Below, one piece after another: positions 25,152-37,599 of a DNA stretch of 64,000 nucleotides (positions within the stretch are counted from its first letter, which is position 1; every line of letters begins with the position of its first letter). A program made the position numbers and the translations under genes. The notes under the pieces are model-generated. The model saw only the letters and a list, made by a program, of their open reading frames with translations, searched no databases and was not told the origin of the DNA. Source of the DNA: Salvelinus alpinus (Eukaryota; Chordata; Actinopteri; Salmoniformes; Salmonidae); the NCBI RefSeq assembly GCF_045679555.1, contig NC_092115.1, forward strand, positions 40,495,728 through 40,559,727, in the 5' to 3' direction.

Positions 25152-28100
25152 ATGGAGTCCGGAGATACAGGTAAAACTTCGCAATAATATGCAATATTTG
25201 AAATGACAGACCTGTATATAGCTAGTAACATGTATTCCAATATTGCTAAACTATTGCCCCATCAAATCCGGTTCTTGTAGCTAGCTACCACCGCCCATCA
25301 ACAGGATTTGTTGATGATGCATCAAAACTCAAACACATTTGTTGCCACAATCAGCATCAACTGCATATGTGAGATTCGTGACGGAATTGGTTGTAGTTTG
25401 GTAACTATTTCTTACTATAATAATACCCGAGTTGATGCCACCCGAGCTAGTTAACTAGCTAACCCGTTTTTACCAACCCAGGCCTACTTCTCGTCTGTGG
25501 CAACAAACACATTTGTGACTTTACTAAAATACTCTCAAAGAGCAATTACAAAGCGATCCCATCTTGTGACTAACATTATTGGTAACAGTACACACAGACA
25601 ACAAGTGTTCCAAACTCATCCGCTGACTGTCTCTTTTATTCCCACTGCAGGGAGAGGAGGCTGGAACAACAAGTTCCGGCCACCCCAGAAGAACAGGATG
25701 AGTGTGAACATTCTCCGTCAGGAGGAGCTGATCGCCCAGAAGAAGCGCGAGATTGAGGCTAAGATGGCAGAGCAAGCCAAGACCAAGAGCCTTCAGACTC
25801 CCAACAGGCCACTGCCACCAAGGTACAGCAGACCTGGGTTTCTGAAACACTACAAATAGGTCTACCTCTATACTTAATCGGTCTACTTGACTGGTTGACT
25901 GCAGCCATTCATTTTGACTTCTTATCCCCACAGTTTACCCAGTTTACAGGGACCGTCTTCGAACAATAACAAGTATGTGAATGACGGAAGTTTCTTACAG
26001 CAGTTTATGAAGCTGCAGAAGGACAAACCCTGCCCTGACTCTGGTGAGATAGGTAGCTCTTTTGCCTTAATGGGTTTCAATAGAAAATGGGTTAGGGCTT
26101 TATTTTGATGGTACAGAAATGATGAAATAACACAGTAATAATTTATGAATTACTTGTTTATTCTGGATTCATTAAACAATTAAGGAAGCACTGCAGTGAG
26201 TCTTAACCCAATTCTGTACCCTCTCCAGGCTCCTCCAAAGCCCCATCTTCATCAATCCCCAGTCCGTCGTCTGGAGTGTCTCAGCCCCAGAAGAAGAGCA
26301 TTCTCATCGGCAAGCGTCCCGGTCTAGGCATCAGCAGCATGCTGAACCAGTTTAAGAACTACTCCCAGTCAAAGAAGACCCCGCTTCGCCCCCAAAGGCC
26401 TAGCATATTCAGCTCCCCAGATGATGATGATGATGATGAGGAGGAGGAAGTTGATGATTTAAGCTTCCTAGAGATCAAAGGTAATCAATGATCTGGTTTT
26501 AGATATAGCCTGTGTGCTGGTCGGATTCTGTACTAGGCTACTTGTTGTCAAGTAGCTGGGTTCGCGCCCAGGCTCTGTCGCAGCCGGCCGCAACCGGGAG
26601 ATCCGTGGGGCGACGCACAATTGGCATAGCGTCGTCCGGGTTAGGGAGGGTTTGGCCGGTAGGGAGGGTTTGGCCGGTAGGGATATCCTTGTCTCAGTAT
26701 GTAAAAATGTAATAAAATGTATGCACTCTACTGTAAGTCGCTCTGGATAAGAGCGTCTGCTCTTGGCCGGTAGGGATATCCTTGTCTCAGTATGTAAAAA
26801 ATGTAATAAAATGTATGCACTCTACTGTAAGTCGCTCTGGATAAGAGCGTCTGCTAAATGACTAAAAATGTAAAATGTCATTTCACCCATGTCATTGACT
26901 GTGTATTCTAGTGGCAGAGTAGCTGCTTGCCTGAGAATAATGCTTTTGCATAGCCTTCTACAGTAAAGGTAAGGTACTCATAGTCCTCTTAAAGTTTCTC
27001 CCCCAGAGGACCCAGACACACGACTTATCCTGGACAAGATGGCAGCCTTTGTGGCTGAGGGAGGGCCTGAGCTAGAGAGGAAGGCCAAGGAGAACTACAC
27101 GGACAACCCTGTTTTCTCGTAAGTCTGTATGGCTGAACTAACAGTATGCCCAATTTATATTATGTGTTGTATGTAGTAATGTGGCCTATTTTTGTCCTGA
27201 TATAAAGATCTGTTCCTTTTCCACTTTACAGATTCTTGTATGATAAGAACAGCCGGGACTATCTTTATTACCGAAAGAGAGTTGCTGAACTCCGAAAGGA
27301 TAACCCAAAACCTGAGACGCCGTCACATTCTAATGGTAAGATTACCTATATCGGTTTCTCTCTCTCGCTCTCATATGCTTGGTCTCAGCTCCGAAGACTG
27401 CAGATGAAAATAACACCATTCAATCTATCTTTATACATGTGAATGATATATCCATACAGTTGAAGTCGGAAGTTTACATACACTTAGGTTGGAGTCATTA
27501 AAACTCGTTTTTCAACCACTCCACAAATTTCTTGTTAACAAACTATAGTTTTGGCTAGTCGGTTAGGACATCTACTTCGTGCATGTAATAAGTCATTTTT
27601 CCAACAATTGTTTACAGACAGATTATTCGATTTATAATTCCAGTGGGTCAGAAGTTTACATACACTAAGTTGACTGTGCCTTTAAACAGCTTGGAAAATT
27701 CCAGAAAATGGTGTCATGGCTTTAGAAGCATCTGATAGACTAATTGACTATTACTCTTATTCTGACATTTCACATTCTTAAAATAAAGTGGTGATCTTAA
27801 CTGACCTAAGACAGGGAAGACTGACCTAAGACATTTTTATGAGGATTAAATGCCAGGAATTGTGAAAAACTGAGTTTACATACATCTTAGCCAAATACAT
27901 TTAAACTTCTGACTTCAACTGTGTGTGTATGTATATATATATATATATATACACAGTGATTTCAGAAAGTATTCAGACCCCTTGACTTTTCCCACATTTT
28001 GTTACATTGCAGCCTTATTCTAAAATTGATTAAATAAAACATTTCTCATCAATCTACACACAATACCCCATAATGACAAAGTGAAAACACAATTACTTAC

Positions 28101-31100
28101 TGAAAACTACTAAGTCCTTCATGACAGACAGCATTTACCATGCCCACTGTTCATGGTGTTATTTATTCAAAAAATATAAGATCAGGCCTATATTTTAATA
28201 TCAAATCCATACAATCCACTTCCCCAATCACCACCATGTCCCCCTGCTCCTCCTCCCTCTTCTTATCCCCTACTGGCTGTAGACTGGTGTGTGAGGGCCA
28301 GTTGAGTACAGTACGGTAGTAGTGTGAGTTGAGCCCCAGTACTGATAGGCTGCTTAAAGTCTCCCCCCCAGTGGACGAGGAGACCCAGAGGGTGGCCGAG
28401 AAGCTGGCCAGTTTTGTTGCCGACGGCGGCCCCGAGGTGGAAGCCATCGCCGCCCAGCACAACAAAGACAACCCTGCCTTCAGGTTAGTGACAGTCTCAG
28501 ATATTGTAATGAGAGTGTTTTAATGCATTGATCCAATTGCATTTTTATTGATCCCCAAGAAGAAATTGATTTGTCGTAGGTTTTTAATAATGTATGCAAT
28601 ACTAACATGTAAAGTGGACGAAATACCGTTAAAGATGGCTTATTTCTTGTTCCTCTTCTCAGTTTTCTTTATGATCTCCAAAGCCCCGCCCATCACTTCT
28701 ACAAGGAGAAGGTGGAGGAGTACCGCCAGGCCAAAAATGACCAGAGCCCCCCAATCAAGCAGGAGCCCGGAGTGGGGCTCACGAGGCCGGCTGCTCCTCC
28801 CCTGACCTATCCTCCCCCACCTTCTCACTACCCCAACCTGCTGGGACAGGTGAAGCTCGAGCCGGGTCTGGAGATAAAAGAGGAAGTAGCGGGGCCCCCC
28901 ATGGTTAAGAGGAAGAGGAAGAGCCGCTGGGGGTCAGAGGACGACAAGGTGGATCTGTCGCTGCCACCCATCATCATCCCCAAGGAGGAAGAGCCAGAGC
29001 CCAGCCCGTGTCTTTCTGGTACACCCACACACACCCATAGTACACAGCCTCTCTTGTATCACACACACAGAAATCAAATCAAATGTAATTGGTCGCTTAC
29101 ACATATTTTGCTGATGTTATCGCGGGTGTAACGAAATGCTTATGTTCCTAGCTCCAACAGTGCAGTAATACCTAACACAAAACGATACATGCAAATCAAG
29201 AAATATTAAAACAAAGAGACAGTTGTTTTAGTATATCTTAGACTAAAAACAGTGTTTGTTAGGTATGTCTATCCTTGATCCTGTGTTGTGTCCATCCATG
29301 CGGGGTGTGTGTTTCAGTTCATGAACTGAGAGATCTGGGCTATAAGAAGGGAAAGCCTATGGGCCTGGTTGGGGTAACAGAGCTCTCAGATGACCAGAAG
29401 AAACAGCTCAAAGAGCAACAGGAGGTACTGCATGACCGACAGACAGAGCACAATACACAATGGCAGCAAATTGTACTTTCACTGTTTGAATTGTTGGGGA
29501 CTTGGCAGTGTTAATCATTTTAGTATTTTGGGCATGCCTTGGTTTGGGAGTGCCCAGCATACTTCAAACCTAGCCTCTAACAAGGCCAGATGGGCTCAGT
29601 TGCGTCCGTTCTCAGCCATCTTGAAATCCGTCTCTGAAACCTTGACTGAGGTGTGTGTCCGGCCTGCACATGCATGTGTTCTCACCCCAGATGCAGGAGA
29701 TGTTTGACATGATCATGAAGCATAAGCGTGCCATGGCAGAGATGCAGGTGATGTGGGAGAAGGCGGTGAGGGACCACTCCCACGAGTACGACAGTGATGA
29801 GGAAGTGGACCAGCAGGCTGGCACCTGGGAGCACCGCCTACGGCACATGGAGATGGAGAAAACGCGTGGTAAGATTCATGAAGACAATGGCCGTGTTCGA
29901 GATCATCAAAACCGTGATGTATCATTGGTAAATTCTGACTGACTGATCTGTAAATAATATTGAGTAGTTATTTATGATACAAGGTGATTTGTAGCTCAGT
30001 CAGTCTCAACTTTAAAGTCAGCTGCAATGTCAAATGCGCCCAATGTGTTTATGTTAAAAAGTGAAAGGACTTAAGGCCTTTTGAATGTGAGATTTGATTC
30101 TTGAAAATATCAGTTTATTACTACGAGAATTTTTGTTTAATCAATGACTTTCAGAACATTTTGTGTCAACAATTCATTAATGAACTCTGAGATACTTTTT
30201 CATATTAACCTGGGCCTCGTTCAATCTGAATGTTCAAAACGTTGTGTCCTGCTGAACGCGCCCCTGATGTCATTTGGTGTTGACGTAAATGGCTGCTTGT
30301 CTTTTCCTCCAGAGTGGGCGGAGTCGCTGACTGACATGGGAAAGGGGAAGCACTTCATTGGTGACTTCCTACCTCCGGAGGAGCTGGAGAAGTTCATGGA
30401 GACCTTCAAGGCACTCAAGGTCAGTTCCAAATCTTCTCCCCAACTTTTCTCTTTGCCACTTGACCCCTTCGTTGCCTAGCCTCAGCCAAAAATGAATTGC
30501 CGGGGAACCACCATTTGGGGAACACATACTCTATTCACATGATCTCATGTTCTTGCATTGGGTTTTGTGGTGTTCTGCAGGAAGGCCGCAATCCAGACTA
30601 CTCGGAGTATAAGGATTTTAAGCTAACGGTGGAGAACCTCGGTTTTCAGATGCTCATGAAGATGGGCTGGAAGGAGGGCGATGGTCTTGGCTCTGACGGA
30701 CAGGGCATCAAGGCCCCTGTCCACAGGTGTGGGACTGTCGAATTCACAGACACATAGTATACACACTTGGACTCAGGCATAGTCACACGAAGACATGTAA
30801 AAACTGGACATGAACACGCACACTATTGGCTGATACAAGGTCTTCTACACAGCTTCTACACACCTAACCAGCTGCTGTGGTTTGGTTTTCTCCAGGGGAA
30901 TCACGGCTATTGACGGGGCAGGGTTTGGCGTGGACCGGCCCGCTGAGCTCTCAGGACAGGATGATGAGTATGACGCTTTCAGAAAGAGGATGATGCTAGC
31001 CTACCGCTTCAGGCCTAACCCACTGGTAATTACTACATAATATGCAAGCTGTTCTGTTCAGATGACCTGGCATCGGTAAGAGGTTTTGGTAACACGTCTT

Positions 31101-31141
31101 CTCTCTGTTTTCAGAACAATCCAAGGAGACCATACTACTGA
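25152..31141 (+). CDS. sugp1: SURP and G-patch domain-containing protein 1 (complete, 14 exons)
   Basis: Exons: 25152-25170, 25651-25822, 25934-26043, 26229-26480, 27007-27118, 27232-27335, 28372-28483, 28663-29018, 29318-29424, 29691-29868, 30313-30419, 30581-30726, 30896-31025, 31115-31141. GT-AG borders and phases agree, giving 1932 nt, 643 aa (human 645). Two SURP modules lie at about 191-243 ([21 protein letters not shown]) and 263-315 ([12 protein letters not shown]). KRKRKSRWG at 376-384 is a nuclear signal and U2AF-homology-ligand motif. The G-patch is at about 560-606 ([20 protein letters not shown]) and activates DHX15 in the human protein. The end NNPRRPYY is conserved. SUGP1 is a nuclear splicing factor that works with SF3B1 in branch-site recognition. 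The first exon (MESGDTG) differs from the human N terminus. Exon 8 carries three acidic SUMO-type motifs. Introns 4, 6 and 8 hold SINE, Tc1 and LINE fragments; no coding damage is seen. Confidence 0.97.
26545..26875 (+). mobile_element. SINE in sugp1 intron 4 with a 93-bp tandem duplication
   Basis: The body GGGGCGACGCACAATTGGCA and the tail TCGCTCTGGATAAGAGCGTC then TGCTAAATGAC are of salmonid HpaI/AvaIII type. The segment starting TTGGCCGGTAGGGATATCC at 26670 is repeated at 26763, a period of 93 bp. A shorter repeat, TTTGGCCGGTAGGGAGGG, lies just before it. Confidence 0.8.
27457..27921. mobile_element. Internally deleted Tc1 element of Sleeping Beauty type (465 bp)
   Basis: It begins CAGTTGAAGTCGGAAG beside TA (27455-27456) and ends with the complement CTTCAACTG. 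The inner direct-repeat copy (AGAAGTTTACATACACTAAG) at about 27650 gives the IR/DR layout of this family. All transposase sequence is gone. It lies in sugp1 intron 6. Confidence 0.92.
27954..28115 (+). mobile_element. Single terminal repeat of a Tc1-like element
   Basis: The segment TTCAGAAAGTATTCAGACCC and CACAATACCCCATAATGACA matches the left end of the Tc1 element at 38598. No second end is found before sugp1 exon 7, so this is a truncated copy abutting the Sleeping Beauty-type element through a TA-rich spacer. Confidence 0.75.
29072..29255 (-). mobile_element. LINE 3'-tail fragment, minus strand
   Basis: AAATCAAATCAAATGTAATT followed by the GGTGTAACGAAATGC and CTCCAACAGTGCAGTAATA blocks is the reversed 3' end of a common salmonid LINE. 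It lies in sugp1 intron 8. Confidence 0.65.
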
Positions 31142-31741
31142 TGAAGAGGCCTGAACTTGGCCGACTTTGTCAAATTTACTGTTTAAACCACCAACAGTGG
31201 CAAGATGGCCCAGTTATGCCTTTCACTTTGTTGTGGGAACAAACTGTAGGACACTCAGTTATAGTAATCTCCTCTAGATTGTGTGGAATTTTATAGTCGT
31301 TGATAAATTGTTTAGGTTGGAGAATAAGAGGGACGGATTTGTCGGATTTAAGTTGTCTAAGACTCAGTTGATGTTCTTACGCAACTGCAGAATCAATCGG
31401 ATGGCTAGGGTATAATTGTGATGGCTTATCTGATTTTACAGTCACGATTCAAAACACAGAACGACCTATAAACACTACCTGTCCTCTCTGTATTGTGACA
31501 TCTGTCTTTTTGTTTGGATTTTAATTTCTTCACATTTTCAAGATGCTTCTTGACATTGACCGTAACCAAAATACATAATTTGACTGGTAATAAATGGCTT
31601 TGTAGTTAGTTCTTTCTGTACATGGTTTTGCTATGGTTGTTTGATCACCCTTCAAAGATTTGAACACAGTGTTAACACATCGTAAATGTATTATTTACAT
31701 TGGAAATTCAAGCAACGAATGTAAAATGCTTCACTGCGAAC

Positions 31742-31747
31742 AATAAA
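31742..31747 (+). terminator. sugp1 poly(A) signal AATAAA
   Basis: AATAAA lies about 600 nt after the sugp1 stop; an earlier candidate, AATAAA, is at about 31590. Either may be used. The next recognisable feature downstream is a Tc1 element at 31830. Confidence 0.5.
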
Positions 31748-31829
31748 AATATTAAATTGTCTTGAATGTGTAGTATTGGAGTATGCTTGTAGCTGATCAT
31801 TGCCCTCTGACTTATGGAAACCAATTTTA

Positions 31830-32561
31830 CACTGAACAAAAATATAACAGCAACATGTAAAGTGTTGCTCCCATTCTTCATGAGCTGGTGTAAAAAATCC
31901 CAGAAATGTTCCATATTCACATAAATCTTATTTCTCTCGTGTTTTGCACACAAATTTGTTTACATCCCTGTAATTGAGCATTTCTCCTATGACAAGATAA
32001 TCCATCCACCTGACAGGTGTGACATATCAAGAAGCTGATTAAACAGCATGATCAGGTGCATCTTGTGCTGGGGACAAAAGGCCACTTTAAAATGTGCAGT
32101 TTTGTCACACTACACAATGCCACAGATGTCTGAAGTTTTGAGGGGGAGTGCAATTGGCATGCGGACTGCAGGAATGTCCACCAGAGCTGTTGCCAGAGAA
32201 TGTAATGTTAATTTCTCTACCATAAACTGCCTCCAACGTTATTTTAGAGAATTTGGCAGTACGTCCAAGCGGCCTCACAACCGCAGACCACGTGTAACCA
32301 CGCCAGCCCAGGGGTGCTGAGGAGTATTTCTGTCTGTAATAAAGCCCTTTTGTGGGGAAAAACGTATTCTGATTGGCTTCCTAGTGGGTGGGCCTATGCC
32401 CTCCATGGCTCACCCATGGCTGCACCCATGCCCAGTCATGTGAAATCCATAGATTAGGGCCTAATGAATTTATTTCAATTGACTGATTTCTTTAAATGAC
32501 CTGTAAAACTCAGTAAAATCTTTGGAATTGTTACATGTTGAGTTTATATTTTTGTTCAGTA
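31830..32561 (+). mobile_element. Internally deleted Tc1-like element
   Basis: The ends are CACTGAACAAAAATATAACA on the left and ATATTTTTGTTCAGT on the right, near TA. It keeps the terminal regions and the first codons of a transposase (MPQMSEVLRGSAIGMRTAGM, then RPRVTTPAQ at 32120-32320). The rest, including all catalytic residues, is deleted. Confidence 0.85.
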
Positions 32562-33695
32562 TATATATTTTTCAATTCTGACAAACTACAATTCCACAGT
32601 TTAGATCAAATAAATATATTTATCTACCAGATAAAGTGAAAGTCCATTACACAGTGTGTGTAAAATACTACTTCTATTAGTGAAAATGTTTATTTCACTG
32701 AGCAAGTAGCATGTTTGTTATTGCATTATTGTGCGGCATTGCAAGGGTGCAAGGAGCAATAGTTGAAATTAGTGTTGTATAATGTGTACTAGAGGTACAC
32801 CTGGGGCACGTTCAGCAATAGGCAACATTTTGGAACTTTCAGGTAGAAATATGCTTTGTAGAACAAACATGCCTCTGATGTAGAATAAGGAATCGCATCG
32901 GCTCTTCGTGCCATTGCTATCTCCAACATTTGGCTACTGAACGTGGCCCTGATGCCCATCTTATTCTGGGGGTTGAAGAGTTCGTAACCCTGATAGGGTC
33001 TCCTCGAAAACCTGCAACCTCATCCTCGTAGTCGTACCCAATACATACAGGTATGGGAGGGGGTATCCTAACCCCTCCATTATTACCCCCAGGGTTTGAC
33101 AGCCACGGCAGTCATTTAATGAGGGTAACAGATCTCTGAAATCAGAGCTTCAGTTTGCCATTCCCTGGGAGTTAACACCAGTTAAAAATAACACAGATCG
33201 GCCAGCTAAGCAAAAGAGCGCAACATCAGCCAATGGCAACACAAGTGTTGGCCTCTGAAGCTGAGGTAGCTGGATACTTGTGTAGTGGGGCAGGGTTGGC
33301 CAGTATGCAGTCAGTGCCCTGGCAGGCAGGTCAGCACCACTGACTGCACTCCTGTGACCAGACATGGGGCAAAATGTTGTGGATTATGTAAAACGTTCAT
33401 CAAGAATTACAACAGCAATGACAGCACCCTTTTTTTTTTTTTTTTAAATGTCTGTGTCCATATGACTTCCATTCATTTAAAATTTAGTGATCACTTTTAT
33501 TTCTGATTTATGCAGGCCTTCAGTGTATGTTTAGAATTAATAGATTACACCCTACAGAACACATGCTATTTCTTTGGGAGTTTTTATTTTATTTGTGGTG
33601 CCTTTGATATGTGCATATTTGTGTCCCTAAATCTGTCCTAAATTGTTAAAATGTATTTCAGTTCTCAATTGTTTTTGTGTAAACCGTCAAATTGG
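32562..33695. other. Non-coding intergenic DNA
   Basis: Nothing recognised apart from a T/A homopolymer at about 33430-33445. Confidence 0.4.
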
Positions 33696-33703
33696 TTCTA
33701 GGA

Positions 33704-34793
33704 CATATATGTCAGAGTCAAGGCCCGCGGGCCACATCCGGCCCGCGAGAAGGTTTTTTACGGCCCCTGGGATGATCTTGATTTATTATTAGAACCGGCC
33801 CGCAGACCGCAGCAAGCCGGCAGCCCGCAGATCTTTTACACGCACCAATACTACATTTCCCACAATGCAACGGTGACGCACCGAGCAGTAGGCTGCTGTG
33901 TAAATGAGATGGAGCTGCCTTGGGAAAAACTCGTGGGTTTGACAACCGACGGAGCACCTGCGATGTGTGGACACAGGAGCGGACTGGTGGCGAAGATACG
34001 GGAAAAGATGCAAGAGGAAAACGCGACAGGTGAGCTGACAGCTTATCATTGTATCATACACCAGGAAGCGTTGTGCGGTAAAGCCTTGAAAATGGAGCAT
34101 GTAATGAGCATCATCACGCGCACAGTTAACTTTATCAGAGCCAAAGGTTTGAATCACCGCCAGTTCAAGGCATTTCTGACGGAGTTAGAAACGGAGCATG
34201 GTGATTTGCCTTATCACACAGAGGTGCGATGGCTAAGCCAGGGAAAGGTGCTTCAAAGGTGCTTCAAAGTTTAAAAGTTAAAGTTTAATATTTGTTTTCA
34301 CTGCATGTTACTTCTTAAACAAAGTGTTGTTTTTGATTAATAGATTTTTGCACTTTATTTTATTGTATTTCAATCCAATTATATTTTAAAAATATTTCAG
34401 TTGAGTGGATGATAGAAAATTGCTATTATTGTTTTTTTCTTTGAAGTAAATTTAGCCCACTTTTGCTAAAATAGAAAATATAGGCTACTGATGGTGCCTT
34501 GAATACCGGTTTCTTTCATTTAATGTTCATGTTATGGGGATTTTTATATAAAGGAAATTTGTCTTTTGTGTCTGTTGAAAATTAAAGATTACTGACAGAG
34601 CCATAAGAAAATATTGCTTTATTTATCTGATCATATTGGAATATATTTGTTAGGTTTTCAGTAGGTTCAATTAGGTTCACTAGACTATATGCGTCATTTA
34701 AAAATGTTTCAATGAACATTCGAACAGTCCGGCCCTCGGCTTGTAGCTAAATTTTTTATTTGGCCCTCCGTCCATTTGACTTTGACACCCCTG
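33704..34793 (+). mobile_element. hAT-like element (1090 bp) with transposase remnant
   Basis: A perfect 8-bp target duplication TTCTAGGA lies at 33696-33703 and 34794-34801. The ends are CATATATGTCAGAGTCAA on the left and, reversed, CAGGGGTGTCAAAGTCAA on the right, matching at 13 of 18 bases. The subterminal regions carry GGCCCGCGGGCC and CCGGCCCTCGGC blocks typical of the hAT/Charlie group. Confidence 0.88.
33873..34274 (+). pseudogene. hAT transposase fragment, GTF2IRD2/ZBED-like
   Basis: The 133-codon open frame carries [20 protein letters not shown], then [19 protein letters not shown] and [18 protein letters not shown]. These are the second catalytic-aspartate region and following core of hAT RNase-H-like transposases, closest in pattern to GTF2IRD2, FAM200 and ZBED5-type domesticated proteins. 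The N-terminal BED finger and the C-terminal dimerisation region are missing, so it is a fragment. It is uninterrupted over its length. Confidence 0.8.
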
Positions 34794-34801
34794 TTCTAGG
34801 A

Positions 34802-35612
34802 CATATTAAAAGACAAAGTACATTTTGTGAAGGCAGTGGGTGTGAAGTATAAAAAAAAGTCTGGGACAATGTTGACCGTTTCTTTGTACCTTTTGTTACT
34901 TTGATTTACGAGTCAAAACAGAGTGGAATACGTAAAATAGCTTGTTTTTCATTTCTGAATATGAAAAACGAAAATTGGAAATCTACTTGTTTTCTTACTT
35001 ATTGTGACAAAATTGGACAAGGAAAAACAGAAAATAAATCAAATTTATTCAGATTGGCAGCACAACGATTTTACAGCATAAAGAAATTATTAGACTGTTC
35101 GAAGATTTAAAAAAAAATACTAATGTTAACTAAGAACTCATTATGAAGTTAGCATACCAATAGAACAAACTCAACAAATACTGAACAAAGTTGGTTTACA
35201 CTAGCTGAATAGCTAGCCATCACTACCTGGCTAGCTAGCACTAGCTGGCTACTGACTAGCTAGCAGGCAGGCTAGCTAGTGTTGATGATTCGTTACTAGA
35301 GAAATGAGACCAAGTTGAGACGCTGGACGAGGTGGATAAGGTATAATAAAGACAGTTTATTCAGAGGTAAAAATATCTGTCAAAGCGTGCTTCACGGCCC
35401 CGTTCGTCTAGTTCTTAGGGAACTATCGGAAGAAGAGACCCGAAACATATTGTGCAGTGCATGTTATACAGTGAATGACGTAGGTAGATTCTTGCAGTTC
35501 ATGCTCCTGACTGGTCGTTGTAAATGGAGGCCCGTTCCCTCCACGCTGGTGTCCATGCCTCATTGGTTCTTGGCACTGTTCTTTGTTCTTGGAAACCCAG
35601 CCTGAAACAAGG

Positions 35613-35643
<31 letters not shown>

Positions 35644-36225
35644 CGTGCTCGTATAGTAACATTCCTGCCTTATCAGTGGTAATAAAAGGTCTGAGTCAGC
35701 CATCCTCCCCTGCGTGGGGGAGTGAGGTTTGTATCTGTTACGGGCAGATGGTGTTTAACTGTGGGGTGTAGCAAGATATTTGCAACAAAGTCTGCTTTAA
35801 TAAGGAAGGCATTATAACAGTATTATAGCTATGTGTTAAGGTCAATGAAGACAGCATTTCTTACACTAGCCCTACCTGGTTATTGGCTATAGTCATGCTA
35901 GTTAGTAGCTAGTGGATAGTCAAGAGACGTGACCAGATGAATGAACTCACCAATGGCAAGTGCTTGCCATTCAACTATTAATCAAGTTTAGTTGGCTGTG
36001 AGTGAGCAATGTGTGCGTGTTTCTGTGTCCGTCTATCTGTCAGTGGCTGAGTTTATGCATGTGTGTGATGAGGCACAGCTAGCTAGTGTATTAAAGCCAA
36101 GTGTGTGTGTGTGAGAGTGATTGAGTGGATGTGTGGCTTGGAAAAGAGAGAGAGAAGTGGGGTATGTGTAGCCCATGCAACCTAGCTAGCTATGTAGCTA
36201 GTAACTTATGGGACCTGTGTGTGTG

Positions 36226-36260
<35 letters not shown>

Positions 36261-36333
36261 GCATATGAGAGAGAGAAGTGAGGAATGTGTAGCTCATAAA
36301 ATATTTGCAGTATTTTATGGGATCTGTGTGTCA
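34802..36333. repeat. Non-coding, with GT microsatellites and GCTAGCTAG-rich DNA
   Basis: It contains (GT)11 at 35613-35634 followed by GC repeats, an interrupted (GT)22 at 36217-36260, and clusters of CTAGCTAG at 35190-35285. The frame at 35315-35605 has no recognisable domain. Confidence 0.6.
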
Positions 36334-36425
36334 AATCAAATCAAATTGTATTTGTCACGTGCTTCGTAAACAACAGGCACATGGAAATGGCCATCAATAA
36401 AGTTATCACATACCTTTATATCAAA
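36334..36425 (-). mobile_element. LINE 3'-tail fragment, minus strand
   Basis: TCAAATCAAATCAAATTGTA with TTTGTCACGTGCTTCGTAAA is the reversed 3' end of the LINE type also seen at 29072. Confidence 0.55.
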
Positions 36426-36535
36426 TATGACCCATTTTCAATAGTAGTCAAAGTGTGTGGTGTTTGTGTGTGTGTCTGTGTGTTCACGCATGCATTTTAA
36501 TGAGTGCAGGTTATAAGTAGTTTGTGTGTGTTTCA

Positions 36536-36769
36536 GAAAGTGAGTTGATATTACTTGAAAATGTATTGGCTAGAATAGATTATGACGATGACAATGTTAA
36601 AGATGAAAAGCATCTAGTGCTCATTGACAAGATAGCTGGTTCCATGAATGTCTGCAAGGAAACAATCAGCTCGAAAAGGAGAAAACAAAAAGAAAGGAAA
36701 CATCAGAGGACATCATATTTCCTTGATAGCCAGCAAATCTGCAGAGAAACATTCAAATTCCTACACGTG
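36536..36769 (+). pseudogene. Exon-like coding fragment, unrecognised gene
   Basis: An open frame is bracketed by a good acceptor (TGTGTGTTTCAG, ending 36535) and a donor-like GTGTAAGT at about 36767. The translation has an acidic stretch (RIDYDDDNVKDEKH), a basic stretch (SSKRRKQKERKHQRTSYF) and SQQICRETFKFLH. The last part resembles the start of an integrase-like protein family that I associate with fish and invertebrate transposon genes, from memory only. A possible continuation lies at 40919. No complete gene can be assembled. Confidence 0.4.
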
Positions 36770-37599
36770 TAAGTTTTCTTGAAGAGCAATACAACTTTAT
36801 GGTTTCTGTTGGGGCTGCAACAGTATTAAAAATGTTATGCGGTAGTTAATAACCCCTAATGGATCAGTGTCCTGAAATCAGGACAGTTGTTGCTCAATGT
36901 GATATTTGACTAGAATGGAGTTGTAAACCACAGCCAACTTTCCAGGGACATAGAAATGTCTTATATCGTCAAAAAGCTTAAATGACTGTTAATCTAACTG
37001 CAGTGTCTAATTTACAGTAGCTATTACAGCGAAACAAATACCATGCTATTGTTTGAGGATAGTGCACAACAACAAAATGCTTTTATCAAGGCAACTGGTT
37101 TGATACATTCACCTCTGACGGTAAATAATGTACTTACATTCAGTAATCTTGCTCTGATGTGTCATCCTGAGGGTCCCAGAGATCAAATGTAGCACAGTTT
37201 TGTTTGATAGAATATTTTTTTTTATATCCTAACACGATCCATGTTGTATACAGCGTTTTGCTTTAATTCCGACTCTTTCAACAAAATTATTTATGAAATC
37301 TAATCCGCAAAACTCTAGTCAACCCGGTCAATTTCTGTTTCTGTGCAATCCGCAGACACTCTAGAAGGCAACCAAACGTGTTTCATCATTCTACATTATG
37401 TATTGGCTATACAACACATCAATTAGCCCATGAAGGTCAGCCATCATTACTCACCAATGAGACGAGTGGTGTTCACTTGATTGACAGTGTCTTGGTCCAA
37501 TGACCACCTATCATTTTGAAACATAGCTAGCTAGATAACCAATGAGCTCAGCTTTACAGTAGTATGTGAACGCTCTTTGTACGACAAACAGACATCAAG

